Shown here: positions 1 through 6,087 of the stretch, in pieces
How positions within the stretch are numbered: the stretch's first letter is position 1
How the letters are laid out: every line of letters begins with the position of its first letter
Assembly (NCBI GenBank): GCA_015233515.1
Contig: JADFXS010000086.1
Coordinates: 1-6,865 of the forward strand
Direction of reading: 5' to 3'
From: Deltaproteobacteria bacterium
Lineage (GTDB): Bacteria > Desulfobacterota > Desulfarculia > Adiutricales > JAGVGV01
Length of the DNA stretch: 6,865 nucleotides
Position numbers and translations under genes: made by a program
Notes under the pieces: generated by a model
Seen by the model: only the letters and a program-made list of their open reading frames with translations
What the model was told of the DNA's origin: nothing
Database searches by the model: none

Positions 1-990
1 GTTGTCACAAACATTGCCCTTTTCGGGAACAGCCCGGGTCGGCTCTTCGTGTACTATTTCCAAAGGCCGTTGAAGCAAGAACCGCGGCATACCCCGAGAG
101 GACAAGACTCTGCCCAGCCAAAGTATCTGGTCCAACATCTTCCTCTCGTCCAGATCCAAAAGAGCTGCCAGCCAGGCTCCGTCACTATCCGTAAAACGAC
201 GGCCGCGTTCGCCGTAACGATATGTGAAATAAGGATATTTCGCTAAGCATCTATCCGTGGCCCGCAGCACCGCGGCGATTTCGCCAGGGTCCTGAGTCAC
301 GGGATGATTGCCGGCTTCGAAATTAAAGGAGGTCGCCGAATATCTCAAGGCCTCTTTATCCAGCGGATGCAGGGCCTCGAACACCTCTGTCAACGCCCCG
401 TATAATTCCTTGGCGGCCGCCAGTATAGTATTTTTTTCCTTTTGACCGATGACGGCCAGATTCAGGCGAGTTTTGGTCTCTTCCCAAAAACGAGGAGCAT
501 CTTGTCCATAGTTGGTAAGGTAGGCCAAACCATGATGGCGATCCAATCCCAAAGACTCGGCCACCTTGGGAGCCAGGATCATGGCGCCCTGGGTTGAACC
601 TTCCAGGACATACAGATAACCCAACAAAGTTAGGGGTTCCTCAACGGCTTTGAGACGTATCGCGGCGACCATCTTGAGGACCGCGGCCACGGCCTCGGGC
701 AAGTCGGGTAGCAGTTTGTAACGGAAAAACTCCAAATCCATGACCAGGAGAGGAAGTTTACGCATATCTTCTTGCCATACGGCCTTCACCACTTCGCTTG
801 TCGAGCCGTCCAGACCCTTTTCAAGAATGGCGTGCAAGGCGGCCATGGCGCGAATATGTCCCACATAACTCAATAACCGGGCCTCGCCGGCAAGAATGGT
901 CTTGGAATAAGGCAAAGACTCTAGATGTTCATGAAGAGACCAGGTTTCATCACGGAGCCAATCCGTGAAAGAGCTGGATTCGCGGGCCAT
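1..990 (-). CDS. Heme-oxygenase-fold protein with C-terminal extension (3' end beyond window)
   Basis: An uninterrupted reading frame of 330 codons runs from the ATG at 990 to the window edge without a stop. The start is fixed by a strong AAAGGAG ribosome site five bases upstream. Residues about 10-195 look like a bacterial heme oxygenase-type helical domain. LRDETWSLHEHLE (12-24) matches the helix that carries the proximal heme ligand, with His20 as the candidate. YVLEGSTQGAMI (127-138) matches the distal helix glycine motif, usually GSTLGG. WLRDET, the YVGHI segment and the NYG...FW segment (160-169) also fit. Residues about 225-330 form a second region with RYGERGRRF (258-266), DGAWL and SRGMP, which I do not recognise as a named domain. 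Family knowledge suggests heme binding and perhaps cleavage to biliverdin. Some homologues only have the fold, so enzymatic activity is unproven. It is divergent from the kinase gene and could share its promoter region. Confidence 0.85.
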   Translation of the reverse strand, partial: MARESSSFTDWLRDETWSLHEHLESLPYSKTILAGEARLLSYVGHIRAMAALHAILEKGLDGSTSEVVKAVWQEDMRKLPLLVMDLEFFRYKLLPDLPEAVAAVLKMVAAIRLKAVEEPLTLLGYLYVLEGSTQGAMILAPKVAESLGLDRHHGLAYLTNYGQDAPRFWEETKTRLNLAVIGQKEKNTILAAAKELYGALTEVFEALHPLDKEALRYSATSFNFEAGNHPVTQDPGEIAAVLRATDRCLAKYPYFTYRYGERGRRFTDSDGAWLAALLDLDERKMLDQILWLGRVLSSRGMPRFLLQRPLEIVHEEPTRAVPEKGNVCDN

Positions 991-994
991 GCGC

Positions 995-1002
995 TCTCCT
1001 TT
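995..1002 (-). promoter_or_regulatory. Ribosome binding site of the heme-oxygenase-like gene
   Basis: Read on the minus strand this is AAAGGAGA, a near-perfect Shine-Dalgarno sequence, ending five bases before the ATG at 990. It settles the start codon of a gene that is open at its other end. Confidence 0.85.
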
Positions 1003-1071
1003 CTAACTCTCGGGTATCGATCGCTTACAGCATTCAATTTACACCCTAATGATGGATGTTGCAGGGACCTA

Positions 1072-1106
1072 ACTTGATTTTTTCAAAAAGCCTGTCAAGA
1101 TATAAG
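1072..1106 (+). promoter_or_regulatory. AT-rich putative promoter/operator of the kinase gene
   Basis: Within the divergent gap (991-1160), ACTTGATTTTT (1072-1082) is followed by TCAAA, giving a small inverted repeat TTGA-TTTTT-TCAA (1074-1086). TTGATT could be a -35 element, and TATAAG (1101-1106) or GATATA (1099-1104) a -10, but the spacing of 21 or 19 bases is longer than ideal. The same 11 bases recur in front of the transporter operon at 3181. The rest of the gap shows nothing else I can name. Confidence 0.3.
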
Positions 1107-1160
1107 AATAGACACATTACTTTTGGCAATCATCCAGCTTTCCTACAGGCAGGTACACTT

Positions 1161-3035
1161 ATGAACGATACGGAGAGTAATCTTGAGGAGCCTCAGCGAT
1201 CCAAAATTCTGGTTGTTGAGGGGGAGTTACCCATGGCCGCCGACTTGGCCGCCGGCCTTCAATCGTTGGGATACAAGGTTTGCGGTAACGTCGCCACAGC
1301 CGAAGAGGCGCTTGACCTGATCGAAAAAGACCGCCCGGAACTTGTCCTGATGGACATCATTCTCACGGGAAAGATGGACGGAATAGAGGCGGCGAAACAC
1401 ATTCGTTCGCGGTGGGATATTCCCATCGTCTTTATAATGGCGTGGACGGATCAGGGCCGGCTGGAGCAAGCTAAAGTTACCTACCCTTTTGGTCATATCC
1501 TTAAACCTCCTAATGAGCGAGACCTCAAGATTACTATCGATATGTCCCTGTATGTGGGAACAGTTGACGCGGAGCGAAAAAAAGCCGAGAAAGCCCTCAA
1601 AGCGAGTGAAGAGAAATTCCGGCTGCTATGCCAAGCCTCCCCTATCGGCGTCTACCTGACGGATGAAAAGGGCGCCTGTATCTTCGTCAATAATGCCTGG
1701 GGCGAAATGGCCGGCCTTGCGGGTGAAGAAGCCCTGGGCCAAGGCTGGCTTAAGGGTATCCATCCCGACGATCGGAAACTGGTCAACGATTCTTGGTACA
1801 ATATGGTCGAATCCAAGGGAAAGTGGGGATTGGAATACCGTTTTGTCGATCGGCAAGGCAAAATTACCTGGGTTTATGGACTCGCGACCGAATTTCTAGA
1901 CGAAAACGGTAAAATTATCGGGTATTTGGGAACAAACACCGACATTACCGCGCGTAAACTGGCGGCGGAAGAGGTCAGAAAGTCTCGAGAGGAATACAGG
2001 ACTTTGATGGAAAATGTTCCTATCGGAGTGATGTCGGTGGATAATAATTTTTGTATTACGGCCTGGAACGGCACGGCCCAAGCCCTTACAGGCATAAATC
2101 CGGAAGAATGCTTGGGAAAACTATGCCTGGAAGTACTGCAATGTGATGAGTTAAATATCTGCCCGTTACAGGACGCGATGGAAAACCAGTCCATGAGCGG
2201 TCCTATCGAACGACACATAAAAACTAAAAATGGAACTATAATTCCAGTACGTTGCATGGGGGCGCCGTTTTTCGATCAGGCGGGCAAAATTATTGGAGCC
2301 ATCAAAACCATTCAAGATATAAGCGAGCTACGGTCTTTGGAAAAAGAACGTGATTTGACAATATCCATGTTAGCTCATGATATGAAATCACCTTTAATAA
2401 GTATCCAAGGGTTCGCGACACGCCTCCTGAAAAGATTATCTCCATCTCGCATTGAACCAATTGATGATTATCTGAAAATTATTTTGAATGAGGCGGAAAA
2501 ACTGGAAAAATTGATAAAAGAATTTTTAGATTTTTCCAGACTACGTTCGGGCAAATTTCTATTGGCTTTGTCCGAAACAGATTTAAAATCGGAAATTATA
2601 CAGATTATCGATGCGTTAATTCCGCAATTTTCACAAGAAGGGATTAAAGTCGAGTTGAATTTTGAGGATAATTTTCCAACCGTCAGCGTAGATTCAGAAA
2701 AAATCAGGCGGGTATTTAACAATGTTATAGAGAATGCCTTAAAGCATTCACCAGCCAAATCTACTATCAATATTTCCGCTGAAGCCACCAATACCGATAT
2801 ACTTATCAAGATAACCGATCAAGGTTTCGGAATTTCCTCCGAAGATATTCCTTATATTTTTGAACCGTTCTACCAGGGGACCAACAGGAAGAGACGCCGG
2901 GGTTATGGGTTGGGCTTGGCGGCGGTCAGTTCCATTGTCAAGGCTCATGGCGGAAAGGTTTATGTGTCAAGCGAAGTCGGCCAGGGGTCCTGCTTCACTA
3001 TTGCTTTACCATATAAAAATAGCTTGCCTATCTAG
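1161..3035 (+). CDS. Hybrid sensor histidine kinase, REC-PAS-PAS-HisKA-HATPase
   Basis: The preferred start is the ATG at 1161 (624 residues), because the receiver domain begins soon after it. An in-frame ATG at 1056 would add 35 residues without family character. The ribosome site is weak (CAGGCAGGT). Order: receiver 14-130 (phosphoacceptor Asp65 in LMDI, Lys115 in KPP), PAS 1 about 150-266, PAS 2 about 277-392, HisKA with LAHDMKSP (phosphorylated His406), then an ATPase domain with N box NNVIENALKHS (520-530), DQGFGIS (553-559), FEPFY (567-571) and GYGLGLA (581-587). No transmembrane segment or signal peptide is visible, so it should sense a cytoplasmic signal. The receiver is degenerate: the usual EDE acidic triad is EGE (20-22) and the conserved Thr of the FxTA motif is Met93. 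PAS 2 holds Cys322, Cys328 and Cys334. The final phospho-acceptor is not encoded nearby, so the output is unknown. Confidence 0.93.
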   Translation: MNDTESNLEEPQRSKILVVEGELPMAADLAAGLQSLGYKVCGNVATAEEALDLIEKDRPELVLMDIILTGKMDGIEAAKHIRSRWDIPIVFIMAWTDQGRLEQAKVTYPFGHILKPPNERDLKITIDMSLYVGTVDAERKKAEKALKASEEKFRLLCQASPIGVYLTDEKGACIFVNNAWGEMAGLAGEEALGQGWLKGIHPDDRKLVNDSWYNMVESKGKWGLEYRFVDRQGKITWVYGLATEFLDENGKIIGYLGTNTDITARKLAAEEVRKSREEYRTLMENVPIGVMSVDNNFCITAWNGTAQALTGINPEECLGKLCLEVLQCDELNICPLQDAMENQSMSGPIERHIKTKNGTIIPVRCMGAPFFDQAGKIIGAIKTIQDISELRSLEKERDLTISMLAHDMKSPLISIQGFATRLLKRLSPSRIEPIDDYLKIILNEAEKLEKLIKEFLDFSRLRSGKFLLALSETDLKSEIIQIIDALIPQFSQEGIKVELNFEDNFPTVSVDSEKIRRVFNNVIENALKHSPAKSTINISAEATNTDILIKITDQGFGISSEDIPYIFEPFYQGTNRKRRRGYGLGLAAVSSIVKAHGGKVYVSSEVGQGSCFTIALPYKNSLPI

Positions 3036-3047
3036 GTATTGAAGCTC

Positions 3048-3065
3048 TCCGCGACAAGCCGCGGA
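3048..3065 (+). terminator. Stem-loop just after the kinase gene, possible terminator without U-tract
   Basis: TCCGCG (3048-3053) and CGCGGA (3060-3065) form a perfect 6-bp GC-rich stem with a 6-base loop, 12 bases after the kinase stop codon. No run of T follows, so it is not a canonical intrinsic terminator. It may be a weak terminator, an mRNA 3'-end stabiliser, or the start of the structured leader of the next operon. Confidence 0.35.
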
Positions 3066-3101
3066 TAAGGCGCTCACCTGTATGTTCATCGATGATCGGC
3101 G

Positions 3102-3150
3102 ACTAGGCCATGACGGCCAAGTCAAGAATTACCTGGAAGCCAAGCCTAGT
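3102..3150 (+). repeat. Long-range inverted repeat in the leader of the transporter operon
   Basis: ACTAGGC (3102-3108) is the exact reverse complement of GCCTAGT (3144-3150), with 35 bases between. The small hairpin GGCC-ATGAC-GGCC (3106-3118) overlaps the left arm, so both cannot form together. In RNA this could close a multi-branched element; as DNA it could be a regulatory repeat. I recognise no known riboswitch class in it: neither the M-box nor the yybP-ykoY conserved blocks are evident. Confidence 0.35.
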
Positions 3151-3180
3151 GTAATTTCACGGGATATTAACCTAAAATTC

Positions 3181-3210
3181 ACTTGATTTTTAGTATCAAA
3201 TCATGATCAT
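3181..3210 (+). promoter_or_regulatory. AT-rich putative promoter/operator of the transporter operon
   Basis: ACTTGATTTTT (3181-3191) is identical to the motif at 1072-1082 ahead of the kinase gene. It forms an inverted repeat TTGAT (3183-3187) with ATCAA (3195-3199), and is followed by the palindrome ATGATCAT (3203-3210). The stretch from about 3150 is the most AT-rich part of the gap, as expected for a promoter or metalloregulator site. I cannot fix clear -35 and -10 hexamers. Confidence 0.3.
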
Positions 3211-3257
3211 TACCCTGGCGAACGACCCCAAATCCTTTTTAGCTTTTGATAAGGGGC

Positions 3258-3299
3258 GGGACACCAATCTCCCTTTTAATTTGAAAGGGAAAGTGTTCT
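3258..3299 (+). promoter_or_regulatory. Two-part hairpin directly upstream of the transporter gene
   Basis: A lower stem pairs GGGACAC (3258-3264) with GTGTTCT (3293-3299) using two G-U pairs. An upper stem pairs TCCCTTT (3270-3276) with AAAGGGA (3284-3290), with a 7-base loop. An asymmetric internal loop (CAATC against AA) separates them. The element ends about 26 bases before the ribosome site GGAG (3326-3329). AAGGG at 3251-3255 could instead pair with CCCTT at 3271-3275, so a competing fold exists. This layout suits cis-acting RNA control of the downstream operon, but no known class is recognised. Confidence 0.4.
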
Positions 3300-3335
3300 T
3301 CAAGAGACACAATCGGAATTCGACCGGAGCGGAAT

Positions 3336-4604
3336 ATGAATTTCTCCACCAAACTCTTCTACCTGTTCAGACGCGGCTGGAAGGCCATCCGGCTCTTCCT
3401 CATACTCTCCGGACCCGGCCTGGTGGTCATGATCGCCGACAACGACGCCGGCGGGATCACCACCTATGCGGCTACCGGCGCCAAATATGGCTACAACTTT
3501 ATTTGGTTTCTCGTCGTCCTGGTGCCCGTGGCCTACTACGTCCAGGAGATGACCGTACGCCTGGGCGCGGTGACGAAGCGAGGCCACGCCGCGGCCATTT
3601 TCGAAAACTTCGGAGCCTTCTGGGGCTGGTTTTCGCTGATAGACCTGATCTTATGCGACTGGCTGACGCTCATCACCGAGTTCATCGGCATGACCGCGGC
3701 CATGGGTATCTTCGGAGTGCCGCCCTGGCTCACCATCCTCGGTGTCATTTGCATCATGGGCATCATGGTGCTCAACGGACGCTACTGGACCTGGGAAAAG
3801 ATCACCATGGTTTTTTGCCTTCTCAACCTCATTTACATACCGGCCGCGTTCTGGGTGAATCCCTCGACAGCTGAAGTGATCAAGGGGTTTATTCCCAACC
3901 TGCCGGGTGGCAAGTTCGACAACGAACTATTTTTCTTCCTCATGGCTAACATCGGCACTACCATCGCCCCCTGGATGATCTTCTTCCAACAGAGCGCGGT
4001 GGTGGACAAGGGAATGACCGAAAAAGACATCCCCTTCGGCAAGTTCGACACTCTGCTTGGCGCTATCATGACCGTGGTGGTGGCCACCTTCATCATCATT
4101 GTGGTAGGCACGGTGCTGCCGGGCGTGGATATCGACGACGCGGCCCAGGCATCCAAGATGCTCATGCATTCTCATGGTTACGCGGGGACATTCATGGCTA
4201 TCGGGCTTTTCGACGCGGGCCTTCTTGGCGCTATATGCATCTCGCTCGCCAGTTCCTGGGCGCTAGGTGAAATCTTCGGATGGGCGCACTCGCTCAACAA
4301 CAAGATAAAGGAAGCTCCTTGGTTCTATGCCGCATATTTTCTGGCGCTTATAACCGCGGGCGGCGTGGTCCTTATCCCCGGCGCGCCGCTGGTTCTTATC
4401 ACGCTGTTCGTGCAGGTGGTGGCCGTGACACTTCTGCCCGCAGCGCTCGTCTTCCTCATCCTGCTCCTCAACGACGAAAAGACCATGGGAGAGTATAAGA
4501 ACTCATTTTTTGAAAACATTATCAACATCGGCATTGTCTCGGTCATCGTCATACTCTCCACGCTCTATGCGGCCAGCACGCTGTTCCCAAACATGTTTAA
4601 GTAG
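3336..4604 (+). CDS. Nramp-superfamily divalent metal transporter, NRMT-like
   Basis: This is a 422-residue integral membrane protein with about eleven hydrophobic helices (roughly 22-46, 53-72, 93-123, 130-147, 154-176, 198-220, 238-261, 282-312, 331-349, 355-378, 396-415), the Nramp layout. Helix 1, GPGLVVMIADNDAGG (26-40), aligns with the Nramp segment carrying DPGN. The metal-binding Asp is kept (Asp37) but Pro is Ala38 and Asn is Gly40, and an extra Asp35 lies nearby. Helix 6 reads TTIAPW (208-213) where classical members have TIMPH, so the transition-metal-selecting Met is Ala211. Loss of that Met is the mark described for Nramp-related magnesium transporters. Mg2+, or Mn2+ plus Mg2+, is therefore the inferred substrate, imported across the cytoplasmic membrane. 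The start follows GGAG (3326-3329) by six bases. It leads an operon with the next two genes, which supports a Mg2+ role. A classical MntH-type Mn2+/Fe2+ function is less likely. Confidence 0.9.
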   Translation: MNFSTKLFYLFRRGWKAIRLFLILSGPGLVVMIADNDAGGITTYAATGAKYGYNFIWFLVVLVPVAYYVQEMTVRLGAVTKRGHAAAIFENFGAFWGWFSLIDLILCDWLTLITEFIGMTAAMGIFGVPPWLTILGVICIMGIMVLNGRYWTWEKITMVFCLLNLIYIPAAFWVNPSTAEVIKGFIPNLPGGKFDNELFFFLMANIGTTIAPWMIFFQQSAVVDKGMTEKDIPFGKFDTLLGAIMTVVVATFIIIVVGTVLPGVDIDDAAQASKMLMHSHGYAGTFMAIGLFDAGLLGAICISLASSWALGEIFGWAHSLNNKIKEAPWFYAAYFLALITAGGVVLIPGAPLVLITLFVQVVAVTLLPAALVFLILLLNDEKTMGEYKNSFFENIINIGIVSVIVILSTLYAASTLFPNMFK

Positions 4605-4619
4605 CCAGGGAGGTAGCTC

Positions 4620-4787
4620 ATGTTCAAGAACTTGATCCAGAAGATCCATGCGATCAACCAAAAATACGCCAAGCCGCGTCTAGCCATGTCCGGTTCGGTC
4701 AGGTTCTGCCTGTTGTTTCTACGCTTTTACCTGCTATTGCTGGTGGGACTGCTTCTCTACAAATTCATCACTGTGCTGATGGCATAG
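4620..4787 (+). CDS. Small single-span membrane protein between transporter and sensor
   Basis: A 55-codon frame starts at the ATG at 4620, behind an excellent GGGAGG site (4608-4613), 15 bases after the transporter stop and 22 bases before the next start. The first 27 residues are basic and polar (MFKNLIQKIHAINQKYAKPR at the front). Residues about 29-54 form one leucine- and phenylalanine-rich membrane helix, reaching almost to the C-terminus. The positive N-terminal part predicts it stays in the cytoplasm. I do not recognise a named family. The strong ribosome site, tight spacing and coding-like composition argue that it is a real gene. Its position suggests a subunit or adaptor of the transporter, similar in concept to other small membrane regulators of transporters, but that role is inference. 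Confidence 0.8.
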   Translation: MFKNLIQKIHAINQKYAKPRLAMSGSVRFCLLFLRFYLLLLVGLLLYKFITVLMA

Positions 4788-4809
4788 AGTAATACCAAAG
4801 GGGAACACC

Positions 4810-6087
4810 ATGACCCAGCAAATAATCTCCACGACGACCGAGCAGAGCTTCCACCTTTCCGAACTCCTCGGCCGGAAAGTCCTCTGGAATGGCAAGAAGA
4901 TAGGTAAGCTCGACGACATCGTCATCCGTGAAACCGAGGCTGTGCCCGAGGTCACCGACATCATCGTCAGCCGCTCCTTTGGTCACAAGTCGCTCTTGGT
5001 CCCGTGGGTCGATGTCGAGATCGACGAACGCGAAGTGGTCGTCCGTATGGAGAGCATCGAAAGCCGCGAGAAGGACCGCTTCGACGGGTTGGTGCTTTTA
5101 AACGACCACATCATAGACAAGAAAATAGTGGATTTAGAGGATCACGAAGTCGAGGTGGTTTACGACGTGCGCTTGCGCCAGCGCGGAGGCAAGCTGTACG
5201 TCAGCGACGTGGACTGCTCCCGTCAAAGCTTCCTACGTCGGATCGGCCTCAAGTGTATTGCCAACTTCATCAGCGACCTGGCCGCGACACTCAAGGACGA
5301 GCCCATCTCCTGGAAGTACGTGCAGCCGCTATCGCCCGAGCTTGGCCGTTTCACCGGCAGCCTCAAACTCAACATCCTCAAGGAGAAGCTTCACGAGATC
5401 CACCCCGTGGATTTAGCCGATATCCTGGAGGAGATGGACCACGACCACCGCCTCTCCATCTTCAACGAACTGAACGTGGAAAAGGCTTCGGACACCCTGG
5501 AAGAAATCGAACCCCGCGTGCAGCGTGAGATCATTCACAGCATCGGCGAAGAGAAGGCCGCCGAACTCATCGAGGAGATGACGCCTGCTCAAGCCGCCGA
5601 CGTTCTCTCCGTCCTTCCGGCCTCGGACGCCGACAACATCCTGGCCCTTATGGACGAAAAGGAAAACGTCGAGAAGATCGAATCGCTCATGGACGACCAC
5701 AACAAGGATATTTCCGACTTCGCGACGAGCTTTGTCATCACCTTCCCGCCCGAGACCAAAATTGAAGAGGTATTTCAACAGTTCCGCGAGGTTGCTCGCG
5801 ACAAGGACGTGATCTGGTACATCTACGTCCTCTCCGGCGACAACCGTCTGCTCGGTGTGGTCGACTACCACTCCATGCTGCGCGCGGACCCATCCCAGCG
5901 CCTGGACGCCATCATGATCACCGGCGTCAAGAAACTCGAACTGGGCGATACCCTTAAAGACGCTACCGTCATGTTCGAACGCTATGGTTTCCGGGCTATC
6001 CCCCTGCTCGACGCCAAAGGCGTCCTACAGGGCGTCGTGCCCTATCGTGATGTCATGAAGCTCAAGCATACTTACTTGGGGGCGTAA
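4810..6087 (+). CDS. Soluble PRC-barrel / MgtE N-terminal / CBS-pair protein
   Basis: This 425-residue protein has no membrane segment. Residues about 14-80 form a PRC-barrel-like domain (LLGRKVLWNGKKIGKLDDI, then the SLLVPW strand). Residues about 95-136 look like a second PRC-like half. Residues about 187-297 match the helical MgtE N-terminal superhelix (LHEIHPVDLADILEEM, repeated EE-rich helices, MTPAQAADVLSVLP). A CBS pair follows (about 305-360 and 366-420), with FRAIPLLDAKGVLQGVV in the second. In MgtE channels the N and CBS domains bind Mg2+ at acidic interfaces and close the pore. Here the channel is absent and the protein ends soon after CBS 2. The many acidic residues (for example EEMDHDH at 207-213) fit cation sensing, and CBS domains may also bind adenine nucleotides. 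It is third in the operon with the Nramp-like transporter, so it is inferred to gate or regulate it from the cytoplasm. The start follows AAAGGGGA (4797-4804). Confidence 0.92.
   Translation: MTQQIISTTTEQSFHLSELLGRKVLWNGKKIGKLDDIVIRETEAVPEVTDIIVSRSFGHKSLLVPWVDVEIDEREVVVRMESIESREKDRFDGLVLLNDHIIDKKIVDLEDHEVEVVYDVRLRQRGGKLYVSDVDCSRQSFLRRIGLKCIANFISDLAATLKDEPISWKYVQPLSPELGRFTGSLKLNILKEKLHEIHPVDLADILEEMDHDHRLSIFNELNVEKASDTLEEIEPRVQREIIHSIGEEKAAELIEEMTPAQAADVLSVLPASDADNILALMDEKENVEKIESLMDDHNKDISDFATSFVITFPPETKIEEVFQQFREVARDKDVIWYIYVLSGDNRLLGVVDYHSMLRADPSQRLDAIMITGVKKLELGDTLKDATVMFERYGFRAIPLLDAKGVLQGVVPYRDVMKLKHTYLGA

Noticed and set aside
1056..1160. Upstream ATG at 1056 as the kinase start
   Set aside because: The added 35 residues lack family character and overlap the AT-rich promoter-like stretch. 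The ATG at 1161 fits the receiver start better, though its ribosome site is weak.
3082..3186. 34-codon frame (MFIDDRRLGHDGQ...) just after the kinase gene
   Set aside because: It has protein-like composition but no ribosome site, overlaps the inverted repeat, and matches nothing I recognise. It may be decayed coding sequence at best.
3203..3335. ATG-led frame in the transporter leader (MIITLANDPKSF...), running into the transporter gene in another frame
   Set aside because: There is no ribosome site before 3203, and past 3336 it is an out-of-frame shadow rich in Arg and His. A leader peptide cannot be excluded but nothing supports it.
5413..5871. 152-codon minus-strand frame within the MgtE-N/CBS gene
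   Set aside because: It lies antisense to a clearly conserved multidomain protein, has no domain of its own, and arises from codon bias of the plus-strand gene.
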